NCBI GenBank assembly: GCA_020848615.1
Contig: JADLHW010000109.1
Span: 35,949-99,948, forward strand
Source of the DNA: Thermoleophilia bacterium
Lineage (GTDB): Bacteria; Actinomycetota; Thermoleophilia; Miltoncostaeales; Miltoncostaeaceae
DNA: 64,000 nucleotides
Reading direction: 5' to 3'
Shown here: positions 8,487-17,175 of the stretch, in pieces
Layout: each line of letters starts with the position of its first letter
Numbering within the stretch: position 1 is the stretch's first letter
Position numbers and translations under genes: made by a program
The notes under the pieces: generated by a model
What the model saw: only the letters and a program-made list of their open reading frames with translations
Told to the model about the DNA's origin: nothing
The model's database searches: none

Positions 8487-9316
8487 GCGCGAACCTCCTC
8501 GACCGGAGCGAGGAGTTGCTCCCGGATCTTCTCGAAGTCGTCGATCGCCTGCTGGTAGTCGGAGTGCCGGCCGATGTCGAGCCAGTACCCGTCGAACGGG
8601 TAGCCCGCGACCGGGCGGCCGGCCTCGAGGAGCCGGTTGATGAGCGCCGGGATGTCGAGGGGCTCGCCGGGGGTCACGAAGTTCAGGGCCTCGGGCTCGA
8701 ACACGTACACGCCCATCGAGACGGTGGACTCGATCTCGGGCTTCTCCCGGTAGCTGGTGATCTCCCGGGCCGCACCGATGTGGTCGCCCAGGTCCAGCAC
8801 GCCGAACTCGACCTTGATGGGGCGCCGCATGACGGCGATGGTCAGCACGGCGCCGCTCTCCTCGTGCGCGGCGACCAGGTCGTTGAACCGCAGGGTGGTG
8901 AGCAGGTCCCCGTTCATGACGATGAGGCGGCGGGACTTGGTCTCCTGCGGCAGGAAGGCGAGGGGCCCGACCGTGCCGAGGGGGGTGGTCTCCTGGATGT
9001 AGGAGACGTCCATGCCGTACCGGTCGCCGTTCCCGCAGTACGCGCGGATGAGGTCCGCCATATGGCCGACGGCGAGGGTGATCTCGTTCCAGCCCTGGGC
9101 CTGGAGCTGCCGGAGCAGCACGTCCAGGATGGGGCCGTCCCCGAGGGGCATGAGGGGCTTCGGGAGGACCGAGGTGAAGGGCGCGAGCCGCGTCCCCTTC
9201 CCGCCGGCCAGGATCACCGGAGCGGGCCGGCGGTCGTCGCCGTGCGACGTCCCGTTCGCACGGACGAATCGGCGGGTGGGTGCATCCATGCTCATGTGGT
9301 TCTCCTGTTCGGACAT
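8483..9316 (-). CDS. Sugar-1-phosphate nucleotidyltransferase
   Basis: 277 aa. The NTP-transferase signature is VILAGGKGTRLAPFTSVLPK (G-G-x-G-T-R-L and the PK lysine), with ETTPLGTVGPLAF, VMNGDLLTTLRF (metal-binding Asp) and EKPEIESTVSMGVYVFEPE. It most resembles glucose-1-phosphate thymidylyl/mannose-1-phosphate guanylyl transferases. Two starts are each preceded by a good Shine-Dalgarno: ATG 9316 (GGAGGA, 4 nt spacing) and ATG 9295 (AGGAGA, 5 nt); I take the longer one. It is first in a two-gene operon with the DegT aminotransferase and divergent from the deacetylase gene. Confidence 0.9.
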   Translation of the reverse strand: MSEQENHMSMDAPTRRFVRANGTSHGDDRRPAPVILAGGKGTRLAPFTSVLPKPLMPLGDGPILDVLLRQLQAQGWNEITLAVGHMADLIRAYCGNGDRYGMDVSYIQETTPLGTVGPLAFLPQETKSRRLIVMNGDLLTTLRFNDLVAAHEESGAVLTIAVMRRPIKVEFGVLDLGDHIGAAREITSYREKPEIESTVSMGVYVFEPEALNFVTPGEPLDIPALINRLLEAGRPVAGYPFDGYWLDIGRHSDYQQAIDDFEKIREQLLAPVEEVRA

Positions 9317-9529
9317 CGCGTCCTCCAGATCTGTGCGCGTCCGGGCGGGGGGCCCGGCAGGGGGGTAGCCGGCCCGGTGACCGGCGGCCATGGGGAGGTT
9401 CGCACGGTGGTCCGGGGCCCCGGAACGGGCCAGGTGGATAGTCCGATTGCTATGCGTTCGTCGGGGTGCCGTCATGCGAACATTCCCCTCGTTGCCGCAA
9501 GTTTCAGCGCGGAGAGGAGAGGATTCGCG

Positions 9530-10612
9530 ATGAGCTTTGAAAGAGAACCCAAGGTGAGGGCGGGACAGATGGCGCGCCGGTTGACGGTGACCGGGCTGGC
9601 GTTCAGCGCCGGGCCGAGGATGGGGGATGTGCTGTGGGGGCGCGACCGCCTCACCACCCTCGTGTACCACCGCATCGGCGATCCGGACGAGGCGGGCCAG
9701 GACTTCGACCCGGGCGTGTTCAGCGCGACCCCCGAGATGTTCGAGCGGCAGATGCGCTGGATGGCCGCCAACCACGACGTCATCGGCCTGGGCGACCTCG
9801 TCGCGCACGTCCGCGACGGTGCCCGCCTGCCGGACCGCCCGGCCCTCATCACGTTCGACGACGGGTACCGTGACAACCATGAGCTGGCCTTCCCGGTCCT
9901 CCGCGACCTGAACCTGCCCGCGGTGGTCTTCCTGGCCACCGGGGCGATCGGCACGGACCGGGTGATGTGGTGGGACGAGGTCTGGTACCTGCTGGTCCAC
10001 ACCGAGCGCACCGGCGCCGAGCTGCCGCTGGTGGGGCCCCGGTCCCTGCACGACCTCGCCGCCAGGCGCGTCGCCCAGCGCGACCTGCTCGCGGCCTTCA
10101 AGGCGGTGCCCGATGATGCGCGCGTGGCGGCCATGGCGGACCTGCGGGTCGTGCTGGACGTCACCGCGCCGCGGCTCGGCCGCCCCCTGTTCATGGACTG
10201 GGACGCGGTGTCCGAGCTGGTGGCGCACGGCGTGGACTGCGAGCCGCACACCGTGGACCACCCCATCCTCATCCGGGTGGACGGCGACCGCGCCCGCCGG
10301 GAGATCGCCGAGTCCGCCGAGACGGTGGCGAGCCGCACGGGCCGCATGCCCACCGCGTTCGCCTACCCGAACGGGGACTACTCGCACGACACGATGGCCG
10401 CCCTGCGGGAGTCGGGTATCCACCTGGCCTTCACGATGGAGCTCGGTCCCACCCGCGCGCGGGACGTGCGCAGCGCCCCCCTCGAGATCCCGCGGGTGCC
10501 GGTGGACGCAACCGACTCCTGGGAGATGTTCCGCCTGAAGGCGTCGGGTGTGTGCTCCCGGCTCCTCGGTGCAGCGGGCCGGCGTCCCCCCACGCGGCTG
10601 GCGGCCGTGTGA
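9530..10612 (+). CDS. Polysaccharide deacetylase (NodB-fold, CE4)
   Basis: 360 aa. NodB homology landmarks: TTLVYHRIGD, ALITFDDGYRDNHELAFPVL (TFDDG with catalytic and metal-binding Asp), PAVVFLATGAIG, CEPHTVDHPIL (motif 2; the S/T-H-x3-H form reads HTVDH) and FAYPNGDYS. Likely removes N- or O-acetyl groups from the surface glycan. No classical signal peptide is seen at the N-terminus, so it may act in the cytoplasm or be anchored by partners. A long purine-rich Shine-Dalgarno (GGAGAGGAGAGG, 9511-9522) fixes the ATG at 9530. Its stop overlaps the next start (GTGA). Confidence 0.88.
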   Translation: MSFEREPKVRAGQMARRLTVTGLAFSAGPRMGDVLWGRDRLTTLVYHRIGDPDEAGQDFDPGVFSATPEMFERQMRWMAANHDVIGLGDLVAHVRDGARLPDRPALITFDDGYRDNHELAFPVLRDLNLPAVVFLATGAIGTDRVMWWDEVWYLLVHTERTGAELPLVGPRSLHDLAARRVAQRDLLAAFKAVPDDARVAAMADLRVVLDVTAPRLGRPLFMDWDAVSELVAHGVDCEPHTVDHPILIRVDGDRARREIAESAETVASRTGRMPTAFAYPNGDYSHDTMAALRESGIHLAFTMELGPTRARDVRSAPLEIPRVPVDATDSWEMFRLKASGVCSRLLGAAGRRPPTRLAAV

Positions 10613-11574
10613 CGGGTGACGCCCCGCCGGTGACCGCGGGACCCGTGCCGGCGCGGCCGGCCGAGGACCCCGCGACCGCCGGCCGGGCCGCGTGGCGTCC
10701 GGGGCTCCTGTGGATCGCGGTGGCCTGCCTCGCCGGCGCCGCGGTGCTGTACGTCCTCGCCCTCGGGGTGGGGGCCGCCCAGCGCATGGACGAGGACCTG
10801 CGGTACCCGCAGATCGTGGGGGACTGGCGCCTGCGGGACGACGCATCCGACACGTTCGCCCGCGTCGCCGCCACGGGGTTCGCGGCGTGGGGCGTCCTGG
10901 TGGCGGCCATCGCACTCGCCGTGGGGCGCGGGCGCCGCTTGGTGCCGGTGCTCGGGGCGTTCGTCCTGGCCGCCGCCGGCGCGTGGCTCGCGTCCGAGGT
11001 GCTGGGCCGGCTGGACCCCCTGGGCGGGGAGGCCCTGCGGTACACCATCGAGGGCGACGGCACGCGCCTGGCCGCGCCCGGCGGGTTCCCCAGCGGGCAC
11101 GCGGCCGTGACCACCGGGCTCGCCGTGGCGACGGTGCTCGCCCTGCCCCCGCGGTTGCGGCCCGCCGGCGTGGCGGTGGTCGTGCCGGTCACCGCCGCGG
11201 TGTGCACGGGGATCATGGCCCTGGGCTGGCACTACCCCAGCGACATCCTCGCCGGGATCCTGCTGGGCATCGCCGCCGGCGCCGCGGTCGCGGCGTCCCC
11301 GCTGTGGCCGGCCGAGCCCTCGCCCGGACGGCGGGGGATCCTGCACGCCGTGGTGGGGGCGGACGTCGCGCTGACGCTGTCGGCGGCCGCCGGGGCGTGG
11401 GGCATCGCCGCGCTTCCGGACGAGTCCGCCGGTGCCTTCGCGGACGCCCATCCGCGCTTCATCGCCTTCTGCGTGATCGTGCCCGTGGTCGCCGCCGCGG
11501 GCCTTTCCGCGGTGGTGCTTGCGCTCCGCCCCGGGACCGCTGGCGAGGGGCGGAAGAGGACCGTCCGGGTTTGA
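10609..11574 (+). CDS. PAP2-superfamily membrane phosphatase
   Basis: 321 aa with six or more hydrophobic helices. The lipid-phosphatase signature is complete in motifs 2 and 3: PSGHAAVTTGLAVA and ALGWHYPSDILAGILLG (the H-x3-D of motif 3). Motif 1 (K-x6-RP) is not obvious. Predicted to dephosphorylate an undecaprenyl-pyrophosphate or similar lipid carrier outside the membrane. The GTG start at 10609 overlaps the deacetylase stop by 4 bp, which suggests co-translation and a shared role in glycan assembly. Helices in the C-terminal third (VGADVALTLSAAAGAWGIAA and further) are extra to the minimal domain. Confidence 0.85.
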   Translation: MTGDAPPVTAGPVPARPAEDPATAGRAAWRPGLLWIAVACLAGAAVLYVLALGVGAAQRMDEDLRYPQIVGDWRLRDDASDTFARVAATGFAAWGVLVAAIALAVGRGRRLVPVLGAFVLAAAGAWLASEVLGRLDPLGGEALRYTIEGDGTRLAAPGGFPSGHAAVTTGLAVATVLALPPRLRPAGVAVVVPVTAAVCTGIMALGWHYPSDILAGILLGIAAGAAVAASPLWPAEPSPGRRGILHAVVGADVALTLSAAAGAWGIAALPDESAGAFADAHPRFIAFCVIVPVVAAAGLSAVVLALRPGTAGEGRKRTVRV

Positions 11575-11751
11575 CCCCCGGCGCACCGATCGGATAGCAA
11601 TGCACCCGCACTCGCCCGGCATGTCCGGGTGGCGCGTCCCGGCCGTCGCCTCCAGGCCTTGACGCGAAGCGCGCGCGGATGGCGCCCCGCAGGGAGCCGC
11701 CGTCGCGTGCGCACCGCCCGGGGTGCTCCATGCCCTTCGAAAGGACGCCGC

Positions 11752-13227
11752 ATGCCCGTTTGGGCCCCGACGCAGTTCCCGAAGCATCGTGCCCTGCTGC
11801 TCTCCGCCGGCCTCGCCGGGGTGATGGCCGTGATCGCCGTCCCCGGTGTCGCCCAGCAATACGGGGGCTCCACCACGACGACGACGACCACCACGGCGCC
11901 GTCGAGCTCATCGGACCTGCCGGCGCCCGTGGCCCCCGTGGCCTTCTCGTGCGACAAGTTCGCGGCCCCCGGCGGCGGCGACGGCGCGGCCGGCACCGCG
12001 GCCAGCCCCTACAGGACGGCCCAGAAGCTGCAGGACTCGCTGAAGCCCGGGCAGGTGGGCTGCCTCAAGCCCGGCGCCGTGTTCCAGGAGCGGCTGCGGG
12101 CGAACGTGAGCGGCCGGCCCGGCAACCCGATCACCCTCACCAGCGGTCCCGGATCGGGGCGGGCGACGCTCCTCGGGGAGCTGTACGTGCCGGACGGGGC
12201 GTCCGACATCGTGTACGCGAACCTCAAGATCAACGGCCGCACGTCGTTCCGCGTGAACCCCAGCGTCAACGGCGACCGGATCACGTTCTCGAACAACGAC
12301 ATCACCGACGAGCACCACGGGATCTGCTTCCACATCGGCAAGCCCGGTGAGGGCGTCGCCGAGAACATCACGATCGACGGCAACCGCATCCACGACTGCG
12401 GCCGGCTGCCGTCCACCGGCTTCGACCACGGCGTCTACCTCAACACGACCCGTGGCGTGCGCATCACCAACAACTACATCTACGACAACGCCGACTACGG
12501 CGTCCACCTCTACCCGAACGCCCAGGGCAGCTACATCGCCAACAACGTGATCGACGGCAACGGGCGCGGGCTCACGTTCTCGGGGGAGGGCGGCACGGCC
12601 TCCAGCAACAACGTGGTCGTGAACAACATCATCAGCAACTCGAAGGACACGGCGAACATCGAGTCCTACTGGGGCGGGTCGGTGGGCACCGGGAACCGCG
12701 CCGAGGGCAACTGCCTGTGGAACGGCGCGAAGGGCAACATCGGCCAGCAGCGCGGCTTCACCCTGTCGAACAACAAGGTGGCGAACCCGGACTTCGTGAA
12801 CCGGGCGGCGAAGAACTTCGCGCTGAGCGCCGGCAGCCCGTGCGCCGGCAAGGGCCCCGGCAACCCGCTGCCGGCGTCCGACCCCTCCTCCTCGCCGGGC
12901 GGGTCCTCCGGCGCCGGCGCCGCCCCCGGCGGGGGTTCGTCGGTGTCGTCCCCGCGGGCCCGCGCGGCGCGCCTGAAGCTCGGCACGTCGTGGATCGCCG
13001 CCGGCCGCCTGCGCGTGTCCGCGACGTCGAAGGTTGCGGGGCGTGTCACGATGCAGGCCCGCATCGGCAAGCGCGTCATCGGCCGCTGCTCCAGGCGGGT
13101 CCTGGCGAACCGCACCGCGCGCTGCACGTTCCGCGCCCGGCTGCGGGTGACGGTGATCGTCACGCTCCGGCCGAAGAACACCCGGCTCGGGGTCTCCAGG
13201 AAGACGGTCACCCGCAACCCCAAGTAG
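11752..13227 (+). CDS. Secreted right-handed parallel beta-helix protein
   Basis: 491 aa. Signal peptide at residues 1-37 (ALLLSAGLAGVMAVIAVPGV), then a Thr/Ser linker (STTTTTTTTAPSSSS). The core repeats short beta-helix rungs such as ITFSNNDITDEHHGICFHIG, ITIDGNRIHDCG, VRITNNYIYDNADYGVHLYP and IANNVIDGNGRGLTFSG, the pattern of PbH1/pectate-lyase-like folds. After a Gly/Ser linker (about 380-400) comes a basic beta-rich C-terminal domain ending KTVTRNPK. It probably binds or cleaves a surface polysaccharide. AAGGA at 11741-11745 supports the ATG at 11752. It lies 4 bp before a GT2 gene. No catalytic residues could be assigned. Confidence 0.75.
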   Translation: MPVWAPTQFPKHRALLLSAGLAGVMAVIAVPGVAQQYGGSTTTTTTTTAPSSSSDLPAPVAPVAFSCDKFAAPGGGDGAAGTAASPYRTAQKLQDSLKPGQVGCLKPGAVFQERLRANVSGRPGNPITLTSGPGSGRATLLGELYVPDGASDIVYANLKINGRTSFRVNPSVNGDRITFSNNDITDEHHGICFHIGKPGEGVAENITIDGNRIHDCGRLPSTGFDHGVYLNTTRGVRITNNYIYDNADYGVHLYPNAQGSYIANNVIDGNGRGLTFSGEGGTASSNNVVVNNIISNSKDTANIESYWGGSVGTGNRAEGNCLWNGAKGNIGQQRGFTLSNNKVANPDFVNRAAKNFALSAGSPCAGKGPGNPLPASDPSSSPGGSSGAGAAPGGGSSVSSPRARAARLKLGTSWIAAGRLRVSATSKVAGRVTMQARIGKRVIGRCSRRVLANRTARCTFRARLRVTVIVTLRPKNTRLGVSRKTVTRNPK

Positions 13228-13231
13228 GCAC

Positions 13232-14242
13232 ATGACACCCACGGGTCAGGCACCGCTCGTCACGGTCATCATGCCCATCCGCAACGAGGAGTCGTTCATC
13301 GAGCGCTCCCTCGGGGCGGTCCTGGCCCAGAACTACCCGGGGCACCGCATGCAGGTCCTCGTCGCGGACGGCATGTCCGACGACCGCACCCGGGAGATCG
13401 TGGCGCGCCTCGCGGCCGGGTACCCCGACACCGAGGTCGAGGTGGTCGACAACCCGGGGCGCATCGTGCCGACGGGGTTCAACGCCGCGTTGGACCACGC
13501 GAAGGGCGACGTGGTGGTGCGCGTGGACGGCCACACGATCATCGAGCCGGACTACGTCACGGAGTGCGTGGCGGCCCTCACGGAGACCGGCGCCGACAAC
13601 GTGGGCGGCCGGATGGACGCCGTGGCGGACGCCCCCATGGGGCAGGCCATCGCCCTGGCCACCTCCTCGCCGTTCGGGGTGGGGAACTCAGCGTTCCACT
13701 ACGCCTCGGGCCAGCGGTGGGTCGACTCGGTGTACATGGGGGCGTGGCCCCGCGAGGTCTTCGACCGCGTCGGGCGGTTCGACCCGGAGATGGTCCGGAA
13801 CCAGGACGACGAGTTCAACTACCGGCTGGGCGCCAGCGGGGGGCGCATCCTGCTCACCGACCGCATCCGGTCCCGGTACTACAACCGGCCGTCCCTGAAG
13901 AAGCTGTTCAGCCAGTACCGGCAGTACGGGTACTGGAAGGTGCGGGTGCTGCAGAAGCACCCGGGCCAGATGAGCGCCCGCCAGTTCGCCCCGCCGGCGC
14001 TGGTGGCGGCGCTGGCCGGCGGCGCGGTGCTCGCGCCGTTCATCCGCCCGGTGCGCGTCCTGTGGGCCGGGGTCGTGGTGCTGTACGCGGGGGCCAACCT
14101 CGCGGCGTCGGTGATCGTGGCCCGGAAGCACGGGACGAAGCACCTGTCGCGCCTGCCCGTGGTGTTCGGGGCGCTGCACATCGGCTACGGCGCGGGGTTC
14201 CTCGCCGGGCTGGTGCGGTTCCGGACCCGCTGGCGGGGGTGA
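13232..14242 (+). CDS. Glycosyltransferase family 2
   Basis: 336 aa. GT-A domain at the N-terminus: VTVIMPIRNEESFIERSLGA, VLVADGMSDDRTREIV and DVVVRVDGHTIIEPDYV (DxD-like DGH). YMGAWPREVFDRVGRFDPEM and NQDDEFNYRLGASGGRILL (catalytic ED-type site, here QDDE) follow, and the tail has two to three membrane helices after residue about 245. This is the ExoA-like succinoglycan-type arrangement. Starts 4 bp after the beta-helix gene, so they are probably one transcript; the Shine-Dalgarno is weak. Confidence 0.88.
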   Translation: MTPTGQAPLVTVIMPIRNEESFIERSLGAVLAQNYPGHRMQVLVADGMSDDRTREIVARLAAGYPDTEVEVVDNPGRIVPTGFNAALDHAKGDVVVRVDGHTIIEPDYVTECVAALTETGADNVGGRMDAVADAPMGQAIALATSSPFGVGNSAFHYASGQRWVDSVYMGAWPREVFDRVGRFDPEMVRNQDDEFNYRLGASGGRILLTDRIRSRYYNRPSLKKLFSQYRQYGYWKVRVLQKHPGQMSARQFAPPALVAALAGGAVLAPFIRPVRVLWAGVVVLYAGANLAASVIVARKHGTKHLSRLPVVFGALHIGYGAGFLAGLVRFRTRWRG

Positions 14243-14286
14243 CCCGCGCCCCGCGGACGGGGTGCGCGGCTACGAAAGTCGAGGGG

Positions 14287-14303
14287 TGAAACCCCCCGTC
14301 CGA
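14287..14303 (+). promoter_or_regulatory. TGAAACCCCCCGTYCGA box, copy 1
   Basis: TGAAACCCCCCGTCCGA lies 78 bp upstream of the P-domain gene. The same 17-mer with one change occurs at 17982-17998, upstream of another secreted-protein gene. Function unknown. Confidence 0.35.
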
Positions 14304-14380
14304 CCCTGACGTCCCACCCTCCCCGGGCGGGAACATCGTCGTGGTCGAACACACCCCTCATGACGAACGGAGTTCCGACA

Positions 14381-15877
14381 ATGACGGTTCGAGACCACCT
14401 GGGACGGAGCCTGGCCGTCGGCGCTGGTGCGCTGGCGGTGCTCGGTGTCGCAGCCCTGACGATGACCGAGCGGGCCTTGCCCGTCGCCCCCGACGCCACT
14501 GCCGGGACGAGCGGCGTCACCACGAGTTTCACGAGCGGCGCGGTGAACAAGGCCCTCGGCCCGCTCGCGACCGCGCCCGCCGCGGAGTCAACGATCACGG
14601 TCCCCGAGTCCGCACAGGCGTACCTGCGCGACGTGGACGTCCGCACGTTCATCACGCACAGCGCGTCCGGTGACCTGGAGGTCGAGCTCACCTCCCCGGC
14701 CCGCGCGGGCCAGGCGGCGCGCACCGTCCGCTTCATCACCGGTCCCAGCGGCATCGCCGGCACCAACGATGTGTTCAACGGCACGCTGTGGGACGACTCC
14801 GCCGCCAGCCTGGTGACGGACCTCACCGGCGGCGCCCTGGGTGAGAACGCCCCGCAGGCGACGCTGGTGCCCGAGGGCGCGCTGGGCGCGTTCGTGGGCA
14901 TCGACCCGCGCGGTGTCTGGAAGCTCAGGGTCGCCGACAAGGCCGACGACGGTCTGCCAACGGACCCGCCGTCGACCCCGGACGGCGGCACGCTGGCGAG
15001 CTGGAGCCTCGAGCTGTCCACCCAGTCGGCCGCGCCGGCGCTGGACCCGGCCATCGAGCCCGCGTCCACCGGCCCCGCCATCCCGATCCAGGACGCCGCC
15101 GCGGGCGACGTCCCGGGTGCGCCGGCCACCTCGACGATCACCGTGAACGGCCAGAAGAACTACCTGGCCGACGTCGACGTGACCCCGAACATCTCGCACA
15201 CCGGCCCTGGCGACCTCACCATCACCGTGTCGCACGCCGGCAAGACGGCCGTGCTCGCCACGGGCGTGAACGGCGGCACGCCGTTCTACACGAACAAGAC
15301 GTTCAACGACAACGGCGCCACGCTCATCCGGGAGGCCAACGACGCCACGACCTCGGTGATCCCCGAGGGCGCGCTGTCGGTCTTCCGCGGCACCGACCCG
15401 AACGGCACCTGGACCATCTCGGTCACCGACAGGGCGAACCTCGACACCGGCACCCTCAACGGCTGGAAGCTGAAGATCCAGTCCGCGCAGGGCGGCGGCA
15501 CGACCACCACGACGCCGCCCACCACGACCGGCGGTGGCACCACGACGGGCGGCGGCACGCTTCCGCCCCCGCCCGTGGTGAAGGTCGTCTCGGTCAAGAA
15601 GTTCCTGGTCGGCGTGAACCGGCGCACCCGGGCACTCACGCTCAACCTGGGCCTGGCCAACGGCTCCGGCAAGGTCGCCTACACCGCGACGATCACCGCG
15701 AAGTCCGGCCGCAAGACCATCAGGAAGATCGTGCGCGGCTCCCGCACCGCCGGCACCGCCACGGTCGTCAAGCGGGTCATCCTGCCGAGGGCGTTCAGCG
15801 GCAAGCGGGTCACGGTCCGCATGGTGGTGAAGAACAACACCACCACGATCATCCGCACCAAGACGGTGAAGTTCTAA
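14381..15877 (+). CDS. Secreted protein with two proprotein-convertase P-domains
   Basis: 498 aa. N-terminal signal peptide (LGRSLAVGAGALAVLGVAAL). Two copies of the jelly-roll P-domain: residues about 70-215 (AYLRDVDVRTFITHSASGDL through FVGIDPRGVWKLRVADKADD to LASWSLELS) and about 250-375 (YLADVDVTPNISHTGPGDLT through FRGTDPNGTWTISVTDRANL to LNGWKLKI). A Thr/Gly linker follows, then a basic beta-rich domain ending IIRTKTVKF. P-domains normally sit beside subtilisin-type proteases; here no protease domain is present. The Shine-Dalgarno GGAG 8 nt before ATG 14381 decides the start. A terminator follows at 15893-15916. Likely a cell-surface binding or structural protein. Confidence 0.8.
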   Translation: MTVRDHLGRSLAVGAGALAVLGVAALTMTERALPVAPDATAGTSGVTTSFTSGAVNKALGPLATAPAAESTITVPESAQAYLRDVDVRTFITHSASGDLEVELTSPARAGQAARTVRFITGPSGIAGTNDVFNGTLWDDSAASLVTDLTGGALGENAPQATLVPEGALGAFVGIDPRGVWKLRVADKADDGLPTDPPSTPDGGTLASWSLELSTQSAAPALDPAIEPASTGPAIPIQDAAAGDVPGAPATSTITVNGQKNYLADVDVTPNISHTGPGDLTITVSHAGKTAVLATGVNGGTPFYTNKTFNDNGATLIREANDATTSVIPEGALSVFRGTDPNGTWTISVTDRANLDTGTLNGWKLKIQSAQGGGTTTTTPPTTTGGGTTTGGGTLPPPPVVKVVSVKKFLVGVNRRTRALTLNLGLANGSGKVAYTATITAKSGRKTIRKIVRGSRTAGTATVVKRVILPRAFSGKRVTVRMVVKNNTTTIIRTKTVKF

Positions 15878-15892
15878 GGCGGTACCCGCGAC

Positions 15893-15916
15893 GGCGGGGG
15901 GCTCCGGCCCCCCGCC
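15893..15916 (+). terminator. Terminator after the P-domain gene
   Basis: Perfect 10-bp stem GGCGGGGGGC/GCCCCCCGCC with a TCCG tetraloop, 16 bp after the stop codon. Confidence 0.7.
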
Positions 15917-16075
15917 CCGCACCTCCCCTCCCGGCTGGGACCCCGACTCGACGATCGGGTGTCGTCCCCCGGAGGGTCCCTTGATTGGATCGCGTCCGGG
16001 ATGGACCGCGACGGCGGGGGAGAGCATGGGACACGTGATCCTGGGCGGGCACCGCGATACGCGGAGGAACCGCTG

Positions 16076-17038
16076 ATGCGGGTGGTGGTGACGGGAGCGG
16101 CCGGGTTCCTCGGCTCGCACCTCACCGACCACCTCCTGGCGCTCGGCCACGCGGTGGTGGGCATCGACGCGTTCACGCCGGGCACGCCGCGACCGCAGCG
16201 GCAGGCGAACCTCGCGCGGGCGCTCCGGCACCCGTCCTTCACCATGCTGGAGGCGGACCTCTGCGACGCGGACCTGGGCGCCGCGGTGTCCGGTGCCGAC
16301 GCCATCGCCCACATGGCGGGCGAGGCCGGCGTGCGCGGCAGCTGGGGCGACCGGTTCGCGGTGTACGCGATGAACAACCTCCTCGCGACCCAGCGGGTGC
16401 TCGAGGCGGCGGTCTCCGCCGGGGTGCGGCGCGTCGCCTACGCATCGTCGTCCGCCGTGTACGGGGTCACCGCCAACGGCCCGTGCGGCGAGGACACCGC
16501 GCCCCGCCCGGTGTCGCCGTACGGCGTGAGCATGCTGGCGGGGGAGGGCCTCCTGGACGCCTACGCCCAGCACGGGCTGTCGACCGCCGCCATCCGGTAC
16601 TCCTGCGTGTACGGGCCGCGGCAGCGCCCCGGGATGGCGGCGGAGCGGTTCATCACCTCGGCGCTCACCGGCGAGCGCGTGCCGCTGTACGGCTCCGACG
16701 GACGCTCCCGCGACCTCGTCTACGTGGACGACGCGGTGCGGGCGACGGCGGCGATCCTGCTGCGCGGCCCCGACGGCCCCGTGAACGTGGGATCGGGTGA
16801 GAGCTTCACCCTCGGCGAGATCCTGGAGGCGGTGACCGCCGCCGTGGGCGCCGCGCCGGCCGTGGACCGGCGCCCGGCCCTGGCCGGGGAACCCCCGCGG
16901 GAACGTCTCGCGACCGAGCGCATGCGCGCCATCGCGCGCTTCGCGCCGGCGACGGACCTGGCCGCCGGCATCGCCGCGCAGGTCGCCTTCGTGCGCGGCG
17001 AGGAGTTCGCGGAGCTGCCGGCGGGGAACGCCGCATAG
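16076..17038 (+). CDS. NAD-dependent epimerase family protein with Lys-to-Met in the YxxxK motif
   Basis: 320 aa. The Rossmann site is VTGAAGFLGSHLTDHLLALG, with AIAHMAGEAGVRGSW, VAYASSSAVYGV and RDLVYVDDAVRATAAILL placing it with UDP-glucose 4-epimerase/galacturonate epimerase relatives. The catalytic motif reads SPYGVSMLAGE: Tyr149 is present but the usual Lys153 is Met. The lysine normally lowers the Tyr pKa and binds the nicotinamide ribose, so activity may be lost or altered. The gene is otherwise intact, which suggests a retained non-classical role. GGAGG (16063-16067) supports ATG 16076. It closes the polysaccharide locus. Confidence 0.85.
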   Translation: MRVVVTGAAGFLGSHLTDHLLALGHAVVGIDAFTPGTPRPQRQANLARALRHPSFTMLEADLCDADLGAAVSGADAIAHMAGEAGVRGSWGDRFAVYAMNNLLATQRVLEAAVSAGVRRVAYASSSAVYGVTANGPCGEDTAPRPVSPYGVSMLAGEGLLDAYAQHGLSTAAIRYSCVYGPRQRPGMAAERFITSALTGERVPLYGSDGRSRDLVYVDDAVRATAAILLRGPDGPVNVGSGESFTLGEILEAVTAAVGAAPAVDRRPALAGEPPRERLATERMRAIARFAPATDLAAGIAAQVAFVRGEEFAELPAGNAA

Positions 17039-17131
17039 CCGCGGCGGCCGGGCCGCAGCCCCAATCCGGCCAACAGAACCAATACATTTGAAACACCATT
17101 TCGAACCGGCAAACGGGCGGTTTTCGGCGGT

Positions 17132-17145
17132 CTGAACCCCCCCGC
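17132..17145 (+). promoter_or_regulatory. Related C-tract box upstream of the L,D-transpeptidase gene
   Basis: TGAACCCCCCCGCG, a looser match to the TGAAACCCCCCG box seen at 14287 and 17982, begins 44 bp upstream of the L,D-transpeptidase start. Weak evidence. Confidence 0.2.
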
Positions 17146-17175
17146 GACTTGACTGTCACTTAACCGTGTAGTCCA

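Noticed and set aside
9430..9460. ATAG-N8-CTAT dyad in the divergent deacetylase/nucleotidyltransferase region as an operator
   Set aside because: Only 4-bp arms; a similar ATAGCAAT string at 11591 is in a different setting, so chance is likely.
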